Assembly (NCBI GenBank): GCA_011523055.1
Contig: WTHQ01000011.1
Location: 1 to 40,865, forward strand
DNA: 40,865 nt
Source: Methanobacteriota archaeon
GTDB lineage: Archaea; Thermoplasmatota; Poseidoniia; Poseidoniales; Thalassarchaeaceae
Reading direction: 5' to 3'
Positions 33,131-40,865 of the stretch are shown here, piece after piece. Both the position numbers and the translations under genes were made by a program. Position 1 is the stretch's first letter. Each line of letters begins with the position of its first letter. The notes beneath the pieces are model-generated. The model was not told the DNA's origin, did not search any database, and saw nothing but the letters and a program-made list of their open reading frames with translations.

Positions 33131-35564
33131 CTAACTCGGCCTCATAGGATTTGGGCTTTCGACCCAGGAAAATGAATGTCCCAACTCCACCTAAGATCAA
33201 GAGTAATGAGGTCAGAATTGCTACCAGCGTCAATGCCCCTAAGCCCGATCCCGAGAGAAGCCCAATTTTTCTTTGGTATTCTGGAACCAAGCTCTCATCA
33301 TAAACAGGTCTTAGCATTATTAGGTCGTTGGCGGTTGAGGGGTCGTAGAGATCCGAGGGGGGGGCAGGATCAAGGTCTGAGTAGCCATCATTCCTGATTG
33401 GCACCTCGACTATGATTTCCGAGCTCACATCCAAGGTCAGGAGTACGTCGACGGTGTAGGGGACTCTCGGCTCCATGAATTCTGACCCAGATAAGATGGA
33501 GTTGAATGGGAGGGAGATGGCTGTTCCGGTAACATCGAACTCAGTCCACTTCCCCCAGTGTTCCTGATTGACGTCCAATTGTATGAATATGGTGTCCCCT
33601 ACCACTGTTCCTTGGCCTTGCGCATCATCATTACCATCTGACCCTAGGTCTACATTAGGTCTTATTTGCGCGGCTTGAGCGGTGTTTGTATCCCACCCGA
33701 GTGAGCTGAAAGAAACCTGCATCTCGAAGGTGCCGTTAGGGATCCAAACGTAGTGCCTATCATCTGTCGAGTAGGTACCAAATGTGCTCGTGGGGCCGTT
33801 ATTGAAATGGCTCCACTCTCCTTTCCACGCGTGTCTGAGCTGATCGGTCCTGAGGGGTATCTTCCTCGTATCCATTATATCCTGATAGTGATCGAAAGCG
33901 TCCCACACAGTTGCTTCAGGATTGTCCACGAAACCATCCTCGTCTGGGTCCCTCATTATCTGCAACGTTCGTGCGAGAGCTAGTGCCTTGTCTGTATCCA
34001 CCAATCCGTGTCCTACCCTCCAATCATGGCACATCCCTGTGTTGACCGAGCGATAGCAGTCCTCAGGTATGTTGTCACATGAGTCATCGTCGTTTCCTTC
34101 CTCGCATGAGTTCTTGAGAATTTCATAATTTGAGGTTAGTTCGAGTATCAACTCAACCTCATGAACCCGTGACTCGTTCCTTTGGTTCCAATCCTCAAAC
34201 TGAAGGCCCTTTGGACTTTCATCGAAGTATTGGCTCTGTCCTTCGTCATGGTCCTCGATCTGGTAATTTGCGACTCCGAGGGAAGGCGCAGCAGCAATCA
34301 GGAGTGTGGCTATACCGCCTATGTGAGGTGTCGCCATACTGGTTCCTGAGATTGCCATGTAGTAGAGGTCTCCTTGTGCCGTGGTTGAAGCATCGATTGC
34401 GGTAGCCCTGGGGGCAGTGGCCCAAATGTTCCTGCCGGGAGCACCGAGGTCGGGCCAGGTGTGCTGCTGGGTCGTCCATCCCCTGCTGGAGAAGGACGTC
34501 ACAGCCCCGCCGTCATGAGTCAGGGCAGCGATTGAGATGGCGCTGGGTGTATTTGCGTAGACATTGGTTCTGAGGTCATCTTCCCCCTCTTCTCCACTTC
34601 CTCCCGAATTGGAAGCTGCGAAGATAACCGCGACCCCATTGTCATATGTCAGCATGTCAGTTAGGAGGGTCACAGCGTTGTTGGGGTTGTAATCTCCGTT
34701 GGTCCCCCATGAATTCGAGACGACTCTGATGTTGTATTCATTGAGTCCTGGTCTACTATGTTGGTATGTCCACTCCAACCCTTCAACTGCGGCAAAAATA
34801 GAGGCTCCATCTCCAGTCCCTAATGCGACGATTGATGCTCCCTTAGCCGTCCCCAAGTGTCTTCCAGCAGAGGCGTCCCCGTTTCCTGCAATGGTCCCTC
34901 CAACATGAGTTCCATGGCCCGATGATGTGTCTGAATTGCAGTTTGGTGCATCGACCCAAGCGAGACCTGTCCATTTTGCCGACCAAATCAACTTCTCACC
35001 TGACCATGGCTCACCACAGTCAAAGTCTGGATGTTCGCCATCAATCCCAGTATCTAAGTCAACGGCAGTGGCACCCTCGCCGTCATATTCGAAGAATGAG
35101 AGGTCAGATTCTGTTTTTATTGCTCCATCAGTCCCTATAATTACCCTGTGCCATGCCATGCTAGCGTTCACGACGTGCACGGTCTCGTGCATCATTGACT
35201 CTACGTCTTCTTGGTCTCCTGGCAGGAAGAAATACTCAAGTGGCACGTTGAGTTCAAGATGCTTAACAAAGTTGAATCTGGATAATTTCGCGATTGATGA
35301 CGGTGAGGCTGAAATTAATCCACCATGGAGTACTGAGAGTTCATCCAATAATTCTGCGCCAGTTGATTCTACAGCACCCCAGTGTCTTTCGGATGAAGGT
35401 TGTTCAAATTGGACGATGACCTCCAGATTTCCTGTTTTAGAGAGATCTTCGATGAGTTCGATTGACATCTTTGTCTCATCTGCTGGAAATTGATCGGCAG
35501 TCGCTGAGGTTGATAGCGCTGCAAATAGCATCAACGCAACGAGTGAGAGCGAGGCTCGACGCAT
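33105..35564 (-). CDS. Membrane-anchored subtilisin-like serine protease (S8)
   Basis: An exported subtilase of 819 residues from the ATG at 35564 (a TTG two codons earlier is possible). A signal peptide (MRRASLSLVALMLFAALS) and propeptide precede the peptidase domain with Asp171 in AVDLDTGIDGEHPDF, His217 in GHGTHVGGTIAG, oxyanion Asn in IFAASNSGGSG and Ser409 in SGTSMATPHIGG. An insertion of about 100 residues after the catalytic Ser carries an Asp/Glu- and Cys-rich stretch, then beta-rich C-terminal domains. The protein ends with a transmembrane helix (TLVAILTSLLLILGGVGTF) and a basic-acidic tail, so it is tethered outside the cell. It differs from the kexin-like enzyme at the left edge in motifs and lack of a P domain. 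Its end overlaps ribD by 26 bases. Confidence 0.94.
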   Translation of the reverse strand: MRRASLSLVALMLFAALSTSATADQFPADETKMSIELIEDLSKTGNLEVIVQFEQPSSERHWGAVESTGAELLDELSVLHGGLISASPSSIAKLSRFNFVKHLELNVPLEYFFLPGDQEDVESMMHETVHVVNASMAWHRVIIGTDGAIKTESDLSFFEYDGEGATAVDLDTGIDGEHPDFDCGEPWSGEKLIWSAKWTGLAWVDAPNCNSDTSSGHGTHVGGTIAGNGDASAGRHLGTAKGASIVALGTGDGASIFAAVEGLEWTYQHSRPGLNEYNIRVVSNSWGTNGDYNPNNAVTLLTDMLTYDNGVAVIFAASNSGGSGEEGEDDLRTNVYANTPSAISIAALTHDGGAVTSFSSRGWTTQQHTWPDLGAPGRNIWATAPRATAIDASTTAQGDLYYMAISGTSMATPHIGGIATLLIAAAPSLGVANYQIEDHDEGQSQYFDESPKGLQFEDWNQRNESRVHEVELILELTSNYEILKNSCEEGNDDDSCDNIPEDCYRSVNTGMCHDWRVGHGLVDTDKALALARTLQIMRDPDEDGFVDNPEATVWDAFDHYQDIMDTRKIPLRTDQLRHAWKGEWSHFNNGPTSTFGTYSTDDRHYVWIPNGTFEMQVSFSSLGWDTNTAQAAQIRPNVDLGSDGNDDAQGQGTVVGDTIFIQLDVNQEHWGKWTEFDVTGTAISLPFNSILSGSEFMEPRVPYTVDVLLTLDVSSEIIVEVPIRNDGYSDLDPAPPSDLYDPSTANDLIMLRPVYDESLVPEYQRKIGLLSGSGLGALTLVAILTSLLLILGGVGTFIFLGRKPKSYEAELVIDSETSK

Positions 35565-35634
35565 GTTCAACGGTCACATAGGCCTCTCTTGAAGACTACT
35601 GAACTTAGATTAATTGTCCAAGATCGAGAAATGT

Positions 35635-35711
35635 TGGCGGGCCGTGCAGGATTCGAACCCACGTCTCCGGCTCCGAAGGCCGGAAGGATATCCAGACTAC
35701 CCTAACAGCCC
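35635..35711 (-). tRNA. tRNA-Arg (anticodon UCG)
   Basis: Read on the minus strand, a 77-nt tRNA with encoded CCA. The acceptor arm GGGCTGT pairs with ACGGCCC (one G-U pair), discriminator G. The anticodon arm CCGGC/GCCGG encloses CTTCGGA, giving anticodon TCG. The T arm carries GTTCGAATC. Short variable loop, no intron. It is located between the TrmG10 gene and the membrane-anchored subtilase, all on the same strand. Confidence 0.95.
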
Positions 35712-35751
35712 TAGCCAGTTGCCCCTCGTGGTTTGCCCTATGAATGCCTCG

Positions 35752-36876
35752 CTAATTTTGATTCCCTATTCCCCTTGCTCTGACAACTATCCTAACCAAA
35801 CTCGCATGAACTCTTGTAGGGATTGCGATGTCAGCCATCCAACCGAGGTCAGAAAGCATTCGATTCACGTCCCCCCAACTTCTACCCAGAACCTCAGCAT
35901 CATTGCTAATTTCTAGATCGTTTAGAACTTCAAGATCTGAAGATGGCAATATTGTAACTAAAGATCCGCATGGATCGATTTCCATCGCGGCTTTGCATGC
36001 TGACTCGAATACCTGGTATGCTTCTCCCGAGGTTCGGGAATTTCTCGCATATGGTGGATCAAAAATAAATGCGGTATTCGACTTCCTGCCCCAATGCGCT
36101 GATATCCTTGATACATCCATTGCAACGAAAGGGTAGTCTATGCAATCATCATCGAAAACATATGCAAAGTTTTCTTTTGCCCCATTTACCATGGTGATAT
36201 CCAAATCGCTGGATAACGTGGGAATGCCGCGGAGTCTGGCTTGCATGGAAATACAGCCAGTTCCACAAAATGGATCAATTATCTGCTCGGGTGCTTTTCC
36301 GTCGTGGTGTGATAAGGATATCAGCAGACTAGCTAGCTTAGGGTCCAATGTCACTGGTCTGAAGAATGGCATGGAAGTCATGGCCTTATCCATGTAGGGT
36401 TTTCTCGGATTTCTCTCCACACCGATTACCAACATAGGTTCTGCATGCATGGAATCGAGGTGCTGTGGTTTATCCGGAGCTCCAGCAATTATTGCCCTAA
36501 TGGTGGTCTTTGGATTCACTAAGTCCACTGAATTACCCATCTCGAAGAAGTGACGACCAACTAACTCCTCCATCTTCCTTTTCGATAGATTGGGAATACC
36601 AAGACCCATCTTTGTTGCTCGAACAGCAAAGGGCCCGTTGAGGTCCAATTTAGATCCCCAGCGTTCAAGAAAATCAGGGATTTTCTTTTCATGCATCGGT
36701 ACTACAGCCGCGTCTTCAAGCAAGAAAGAAGATTCGGAGAACATTGATTGGCATGGATTACCCCGTTTAATTTCTAAAATTCTTGGATGCAGGGGTGTGA
36801 AGTCTCCAAGCATACTCCTCACTTCCTCTCTGAATATCCTAGGATGCCAGCCAGTGCCGGTTATCATCCAAGTCAT
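35752..36876 (-). CDS. tRNA guanine-N2 methyltransferase (Trm11/TrmG10 type)
   Basis: A SAM-dependent RNA methyltransferase, 374 residues. The N-terminal half (MTWMITGTGWHPRIFREEV to about residue 165) fits a THUMP-containing RNA-binding region. The C-terminal Rossmann domain has motif I in IIDPFCGTGCISMQARLRG and the N-methyltransferase motif IV FDPPYARNSRTSG. That combination is typical of archaeal TrmG10, which makes N2-methyl- or dimethylguanosine at position 10 of tRNA, and of eukaryotic Trm11. The YMDKAMTSMPFFRPVTLDPKL segment before motif I also fits. It lies 40 nt upstream of tRNA-Arg on the same strand and is divergent from FEN1. Trm14-like enzymes are a close alternative. Confidence 0.88.
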   Translation of the reverse strand: MTWMITGTGWHPRIFREEVRSMLGDFTPLHPRILEIKRGNPCQSMFSESSFLLEDAAVVPMHEKKIPDFLERWGSKLDLNGPFAVRATKMGLGIPNLSKRKMEELVGRHFFEMGNSVDLVNPKTTIRAIIAGAPDKPQHLDSMHAEPMLVIGVERNPRKPYMDKAMTSMPFFRPVTLDPKLASLLISLSHHDGKAPEQIIDPFCGTGCISMQARLRGIPTLSSDLDITMVNGAKENFAYVFDDDCIDYPFVAMDVSRISAHWGRKSNTAFIFDPPYARNSRTSGEAYQVFESACKAAMEIDPCGSLVTILPSSDLEVLNDLEISNDAEVLGRSWGDVNRMLSDLGWMADIAIPTRVHASLVRIVVRARGIGNQN

Positions 36877-36946
36877 GGTATCGGGTAAGCATTTAGGACT
36901 TCAACCCTAAAGGCGATGATCCCCTCGGAATGAACGGTATCACTAC

Positions 36947-37954
36947 ATGGGTTGCAATCTGAGAGATCTCGTCAGGGCTCACCCATTGGATTTATCGGAG
37001 CTCAGGGGGAAGCGGATTGCTATCGACGTTTTCCTAAACGCATACCAGTTCATCACGAGCCTCACAGGGCCGGATGGCAGGCCACTATCCTACGATGGGC
37101 GTGTGACCGCTCATCTCTATGGTTTTCTCGATCGTGCTTCATCATTAGTCGCTCAGGGAATTGACCCTATCTTCATTTTTGATGGTAAGCCTCATGATTT
37201 GAAACGTGAAACTCTGAATACCAGAAGGGCCAGAAAGGAAGAGGCCAGGAGGAAGTGGGAAGCAGCTGTAGAAGTCGATGATTTAGCCAGTGCCAAGAAA
37301 TTGGGACCGCAGATAGCAGAATACACTCCTTCGATGGTCGAGGATACGAAGCGTCTGTTTGACTTGATGGGTGTGACGTGGTTGGATGCCCCCATGGAGG
37401 CTGAAGGTGCGGCGGCGGTAATCTGCAAACGCGGCGAGGTCTCAGGCGTTGCCAGCCAAGACTGGGACACTCTACTGTACGGAGCCTCGACGATGATCAG
37501 AAATCTCACGGCCCATGGAACCAGAAAATTCGGTAGGTTGCTGACGGCTGAACGCATTGAATTGGAAGAAACATTGGATGAACTTGAGATCGACATGGAT
37601 CAATTCATCGATTTGGGGATAATGATTGGAACTGATTTCCACCCAGGATTCAGAGGAGTTGGCCCAAAGACCGGGCTGAAGTTGATTCGAAAGTTCGGGA
37701 CTCTTGATAAAGTGGCGGAACACAAGGAAATCGAGATTCCAGAAAACATCGATGTGATCAGAGAATTATTCCACAACCATCCAACAACAGAGGGGGCGAT
37801 ACCAGATCATTCCAAGGGGGATGAAGATGGAATTGTCGCCATGCTTAGAGGTGAGTTGGGTTTTGGTGAGGGTAGGGTAAAGACTGCAATCGAACGATTG
37901 GCATCGGCCAATAGATTACGCTCATCAAGCAAGCCCACTCTATTCGATTTCTGA
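36947..37954 (+). CDS. fen: Flap endonuclease 1
   Basis: Structure-specific 5' nuclease that removes flaps during Okazaki fragment maturation and repair, 335 residues. Metal-binding acids are in place: Asp27 (IAIDVFLNAYQF), Asp79 (IFIFDGKPHDLK), Glu151 and Glu153 (PMEAEGAAAV), Asp172 and Asp174 (SQDWDTLLYG) and Asp230 (IGTDFHPGFRGVGPKTG), the last within the helix-hairpin-helix. The N terminus MGCNLRDLV keeps the required Met-Gly. It ends KPTLFDF, a PCNA-binding tail like that of the polymerase here, instead of the usual motif followed by a basic tail. The ATG at 36947 is fixed by this conserved N terminus. It is divergent from TrmG10. Confidence 0.95.
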   Translation: MGCNLRDLVRAHPLDLSELRGKRIAIDVFLNAYQFITSLTGPDGRPLSYDGRVTAHLYGFLDRASSLVAQGIDPIFIFDGKPHDLKRETLNTRRARKEEARRKWEAAVEVDDLASAKKLGPQIAEYTPSMVEDTKRLFDLMGVTWLDAPMEAEGAAAVICKRGEVSGVASQDWDTLLYGASTMIRNLTAHGTRKFGRLLTAERIELEETLDELEIDMDQFIDLGIMIGTDFHPGFRGVGPKTGLKLIRKFGTLDKVAEHKEIEIPENIDVIRELFHNHPTTEGAIPDHSKGDEDGIVAMLRGELGFGEGRVKTAIERLASANRLRSSSKPTLFDF

Positions 37955-38037
37955 CATTCAATTGGTGCGAAAATTACAGCTTGAGGGTGGGATAGGTGTA
38001 CCCTTCCTTGGGATTCTTCGTCCCTGGGCCATGTGCT

Positions 38038-39834
38038 CTAATGCTGTGGAACTGTGAGTATCGAGTCTTGCCCTCTTTCAATCACAGGGGCCTCGAAAAC
38101 TGATAACGAGGGCAGGATATGTACCGTGCAGGCACTTCCACAAGCGGGGGCGAGGTAGTCCTCTCCTTGGTCACTGAATATGAATCTAAGGCCATGGCCG
38201 GCTGGCAAGATAGCGTCTATTGCTTGGAATTCCATCATCATGGTAATCTCTTGGCCGGGGATTACAGTCTGAGGATCGTAGCCTCCGGCATGATATCTCA
38301 CGTCCATTGTCGCATGGCCCAAGCGCATTCCTGTCTCTGCGTCCTGCATTTCAATGAATACCTGTCCTCCGTCGAAAGTTGGCACAGCGAGGAGATGGAG
38401 GGTGGGCAATCCAGAGATGTGGAGGCTTTTCTCGGGATTTATATCAGGGCAGTCAACAACTACCGTTTGGCCTCCTCCAACCACAGAAGGACCGCCTCCG
38501 ACGAATGAGCCGTCATTCCCACAATCAACTAGATCCACAGTGAATGGATTTCGGTCATACGGTGGCCAGGTTTCCTCAATTCGCCATTGGCCGTCGTTCC
38601 TCTGTATCTGCGCATTGAGTGATGGTTTGGGTCCCCTCTCCTGGAGATAATATTCGAACCACTCGAACAGGTCTTGGCCCCAGTCCCACCTCGTCATATT
38701 CTCCAGGGCCTCGAATCCATACCCGGGATCGGTGCCTTGGTGGCTGTTTACCTGGTCTGGGTAATGGTGTCCCCACTGCCCAAAGATACCTCGTACATCA
38801 AATCCAGCATCAACATACGTCTGATACCAGTTGGTGTCAGGTGGGCCACCAAACACTTGGTGAGGATCGACATTCCAGTCTTGCATCCCCTGAACCCAAT
38901 AGATGCTGCCGTTCCAATTCTCGAAAGCCTTGTCGATATGGCTCCTCTCATCATAGTAATTCCGCATGTACGGGTCCATCTCCCCGCCTACGTATGTCAC
39001 GGGTCCAGCGAATAGCCCCTCAATTATGTCCGGACAGATGTTGTCCAAGTCATCTTGGTCATAGTCCACCGTACTCGAAAAATAGTTCATGTGCATTATC
39101 TGAGACCTTGCCTCAGCACTTCCGTTTTTGTACAACAGCGGATGGAGAGCAGTGGTCCCTGACATGGGAACGATGGTCTTGAGGTGCTTGCTACCCATGG
39201 CCGCAGCCTCCCATTGTGTGGCTCCCTCGTACGATTTTCCATAGAGTCCAACGTTTCCATTGCTCCAATTCTGGGACCCTAACCACTCTACTGCGGCGTG
39301 GATGCCAAGCCCCTCTCCTGCACCACGATAATCGAAGCATCCACTGCTCTCCTCTGTGCCGAACACGGCAACTTGTGCGAATGCGTAGCCATGTGGCAGG
39401 AAATTCTCGAAGATGAATTCCCCTCGCGCAGCGCCGATCACATTGGTCGGCGTGGACTCTGAACCTTGGGGGCCATAGGAGAAGTAGGGTGAGATTACTG
39501 CGATTACTGGAACTCTAGCTCCATCCAGAGTGTTGTTTGGAAGCCAGTAGGAAAGATGTACTTCAGAGGACTCCGGCCCATTCTCCCATACCTCTGACGT
39601 GTCGACAGTGATTCTCGCCTCCTTGACTTCCATGGCCGAGTATGGGCCCTTTTCTAAGGTCATGCTGTAGGAACCCTCTGTTTCCCAATCAAGAGTATGC
39701 CTCTCCCAGATTGACGGGTATGTGATGTTGTCCGCTCTATCTGAGGGCTCTGAATCTCCCCATGATAGGCACCCCTGTATGCTCACAGCGAGGAGCATCA
39801 GGATTACTGACGCTGAGTGTGCCTTCGTCGCCAT
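38038..39834 (-). CDS. CocE/NonD-type X-Pro dipeptidyl-peptidase-like lipoprotein
   Basis: An exported alpha/beta hydrolase of the X-Pro dipeptidyl-peptidase/cocaine esterase family, 598 residues from the ATG at 39834 (an ATG at 39858 adds eight). A signal peptide ends in VSIQGC with Cys22 as lipid anchor. The catalytic triad is Ser201 in GLYGKSYEGATQ, Asp319 in QGMQDWNVDPHQ and His356 or His357 in GQWGHHYPD. A C-terminal jelly-roll domain (PFTVDLVDCGNDG onward, with IPGQEITMMMEFQ and HGLRFIFSDQG) matches the second domain of these enzymes. It may release dipeptides or cleave other acyl bonds outside the cell, complementing the two subtilases; the exact substrate is unknown. Confidence 0.9.
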   Translation of the reverse strand: MATKAHSASVILMLLAVSIQGCLSWGDSEPSDRADNITYPSIWERHTLDWETEGSYSMTLEKGPYSAMEVKEARITVDTSEVWENGPESSEVHLSYWLPNNTLDGARVPVIAVISPYFSYGPQGSESTPTNVIGAARGEFIFENFLPHGYAFAQVAVFGTEESSGCFDYRGAGEGLGIHAAVEWLGSQNWSNGNVGLYGKSYEGATQWEAAAMGSKHLKTIVPMSGTTALHPLLYKNGSAEARSQIMHMNYFSSTVDYDQDDLDNICPDIIEGLFAGPVTYVGGEMDPYMRNYYDERSHIDKAFENWNGSIYWVQGMQDWNVDPHQVFGGPPDTNWYQTYVDAGFDVRGIFGQWGHHYPDQVNSHQGTDPGYGFEALENMTRWDWGQDLFEWFEYYLQERGPKPSLNAQIQRNDGQWRIEETWPPYDRNPFTVDLVDCGNDGSFVGGGPSVVGGGQTVVVDCPDINPEKSLHISGLPTLHLLAVPTFDGGQVFIEMQDAETGMRLGHATMDVRYHAGGYDPQTVIPGQEITMMMEFQAIDAILPAGHGLRFIFSDQGEDYLAPACGSACTVHILPSLSVFEAPVIERGQDSILTVPQH

Positions 39835-39914
39835 AGGGTGGCGGGGTGGTGCCCCCATCTGAAGCCTGCGTTCGTTTCGAGTGGCCGGCTCTGGGCATTT
39901 GGTGTCGTTAAGCT

Positions 39915-39950
39915 ACGCCCCAGGGCCTCTATGAAGAGGCCCTGAGGCGT
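39915..39950 (-). terminator. Long GC-rich hairpin between the repeat-protein gene and the hydrolase gene
   Basis: ACGCC, one mismatch, CAGGGCCTC, a six-base loop TATGAA, GAGGCCCTG, one mismatch and GGCGT form a 14-pair stem. It lies 15 nt beyond the stop of the Asp-repeat gene and 56 nt before its neighbour's outer start. It could be a transcription terminator or mRNA end structure; no T run follows on the coding strand, so RNA processing or stability control is as likely. Confidence 0.5.
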
Positions 39951-39965
39951 GCGTTACGTCCCAAG

Positions 39966-40865
39966 TCAGACTACATCTGGGTTGTTCTCTAGTTCGTCGA
40001 GGATTCCGTCTCCGTCATCATCGTCGTCTAGATGGTCGTCGATTCCGTCGTTGTCGTGGTCGAATTGGCCCGTCAGATCGGATCCATCGTGCATCTCGAA
40101 CCAGTCAGAGAGGCCATCGTTGTCGTCATCGGTGTCGATGAGGTCGGATAGGCCGTCGTTGTCGTGGTCGTACCTGTAGAAGCTCCATGCGCCCCCCTGC
40201 TCGTCCACGTCGAGTATGCCGTCGTTGTCATCATCATCGTCCAATGCGTCGTCGATTCCGTCGTTGTCGTGGTCTCGAGGCATGTCATCGGCGTAGTTCA
40301 TCAGGCCGTCGTTGTCGATGTCGATGTCAACACAGTCATAGATGCCGTCGTTGTCATGGTCATAGATGTCCGTAATGGGGTTTCCATCCTCGACCTCTGT
40401 CCGGTCATCCAATCCGTCCCCATCATCATCGTCATCCTCTGAGTCATCTATTCCATCGTTGTCGTGGTCCTGAGGGTCCGTGTCTATCACGTCAGGTATG
40501 CAATCGTTGTCGTCGTCCGTGTCAACATCATCTGGTATTCCATCACCATCGTTGTCGTTGTCACCGTTGTTGTCCTGGTTGTCCAACTGCTGGCCTTGCT
40601 GTTGATCAGACTGAGTGCCCTGCTGGCCCTGTTCTGATTGAGTGCCTCCCTGTTGTTGTTGGTTCTGGCCATTCTGGTTGTTGCCATTCTGGTCCTGGCT
40701 CTGTTGGTCGCCCTGTTGGCCACTCTGTTGGCCTCCCTGTTGCTGGCCCTGGCCGTTATCCTGTTGGTTGGATTGGGATCCGTCTTGGCCGTTGTTGCCC
40801 TGCTGGCCGTCCTGGCCACTCTGGGATCCTTGGCCGCCATCCTGACCTTGTTGGCCCTGGCCCTG
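39966..40865 (-). CDS. Asp-rich Ca-binding repeat protein with Gln/Gly/Asn low-complexity region, N terminus outside window
   Basis: C-terminal 299 residues of a protein whose start lies beyond the right edge. The first about 95 residues consist almost only of Gln, Gly, Asn, Asp, Ser and Thr (for example QGNNGQDGSQSNQQDNGQG), a flexible prion-like linker. The rest, about 205 residues, is built from thrombospondin-3-like Ca-binding units, with five copies of a longer repeat beginning DHDNDG, 29-36 residues apart, each holding two Asp-rich loops. It ends in ELENNPDVV without a membrane anchor. Such repeats form rigid Ca-stabilised rods in secreted or surface proteins. The role depends on the missing N-terminal part. 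Followed by a strong hairpin (39915-39950). Confidence 0.85.
   Translation of the reverse strand, partial: QGQGQQGQDGGQGSQSGQDGQQGNNGQDGSQSNQQDNGQGQQQGGQQSGQQGDQQSQDQNGNNQNGQNQQQQGGTQSEQGQQGTQSDQQQGQQLDNQDNNGDNDNDGDGIPDDVDTDDDNDCIPDVIDTDPQDHDNDGIDDSEDDDDDGDGLDDRTEVEDGNPITDIYDHDNDGIYDCVDIDIDNDGLMNYADDMPRDHDNDGIDDALDDDDDNDGILDVDEQGGAWSFYRYDHDNDGLSDLIDTDDDNDGLSDWFEMHDGSDLTGQFDHDNDGIDDHLDDDDDGDGILDELENNPDVV
39969..40469 (-). repeat. Five imperfect tandem repeats encoding DHDNDG units
   Basis: Within the last gene, five repeat units of about 29-36 codons start with DHDNDG and contain a second loop such as DDDDDGDGL, followed by a variable spacer (EDGNPITDIY, EQGGAWSFYRY, MHDGSDLTGQF). At DNA level they appear as recurring GTCGTTGTCGTGGTC on the plus strand. 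The repetition is protein-driven, with codon drift between copies, so the array is old rather than a recent expansion. Confidence 0.75.

Noticed and set aside
39969-40600. Regular repeats resembling a CRISPR array or microsatellite
   Set aside because: The repeats keep one reading frame, code for Asp-rich Ca loops and vary at wobble positions; spacing is irregular and no cas gene is nearby.
40073-40840. Several long plus- and minus-strand ORFs at the right edge (Cys/Trp-, Thr- or Arg-rich)
   Set aside because: They are alternate-frame shadows of the repetitive Asp and Gln codons and have implausible composition.

Overview
The window looks like a piece of a marine planktonic euryarchaeal chromosome (Poseidoniia, Marine Group II/III-like), about half G+C. 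The information-processing genes are archaeal: EF-1alpha, uS10, eS8, SRP19, Sec61-beta, GINS51, family B DNA polymerase, FEN1, an archaeal Trm11/TrmG10-type methyltransferase and XerA. They sit among large secreted Ca-binding proteins, extracellular peptidases and an aerobic haem-copper oxidase operon, a combination typical of heterotrophic surface-ocean archaea. The taxonomic call is inference from gene content only. Genes are tightly packed, no gene-free stretch exceeds 300 bases, and many convergent pairs abut or overlap.

Layout. 1-3217: 3'-truncated gene for a kexin-like secreted subtilase with P domain and thrombospondin-3 repeats, then tRNA-Leu(CAA). 3491-5729: GINS51 and a bleomycin-hydrolase/PepC-type peptidase. 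5730-11282 (minus): uS10, EF-1alpha, a PKD lipoprotein and DNA polymerase B. 11381-15252: branched-chain aminotransferase, then SRP19 and eS8 (minus), then a PUA protein, a small secreted protein and an iodotyrosine-deiodinase-like flavoprotein. 15267-19324 (minus): EamA transporter, orphan ParA and a membrane-anchored SAP-domain protein in one apparent operon. Divergent from it lie RimK and XerA (19442-21644). 21723-25493: an unknown protein, Sec61-beta with an unknown partner (minus), an NSUN-type m5C methyltransferase and an Lrp/AsnC regulator. 25498-26043: a Toprim protein. 26123-30821: cytochrome oxidase operon coxB-coxA-coxC-coxD. 30866-37954: tRNA-Ser(UGA), a DAG-kinase-like lipid kinase, bifunctional RibD, a second subtilase, tRNA-Arg(UCG), TrmG10 and FEN1. 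38038-40865: a CocE/PepX-type lipoprotein hydrolase and the end of a Gln/Gly-rich, Asp-repeat secreted protein.

How the genes work together. The subtilases, the CocE/PepX hydrolase and the Ca-binding repeat proteins suggest life on exported protein degradation, with PepC finishing peptides in the cytoplasm and the haem-copper oxidase as terminal respiratory enzyme. Polymerase B, FEN1 and GINS51 belong to the replisome; the polymerase and FEN1 share the same C-terminal PCNA-type tail ending LFDF.

Best candidates for something new are (i) the SAP-transmembrane protein/ParA operon beside xerA, which could be a membrane-linked nucleoid segregation module without an evident ParB; (ii) a COX1 fused to an exported CxCH-containing domain; and (iii) a coxC whose conserved His-rich N terminus can only be read from a CTG codon overlapping the coxA stop.
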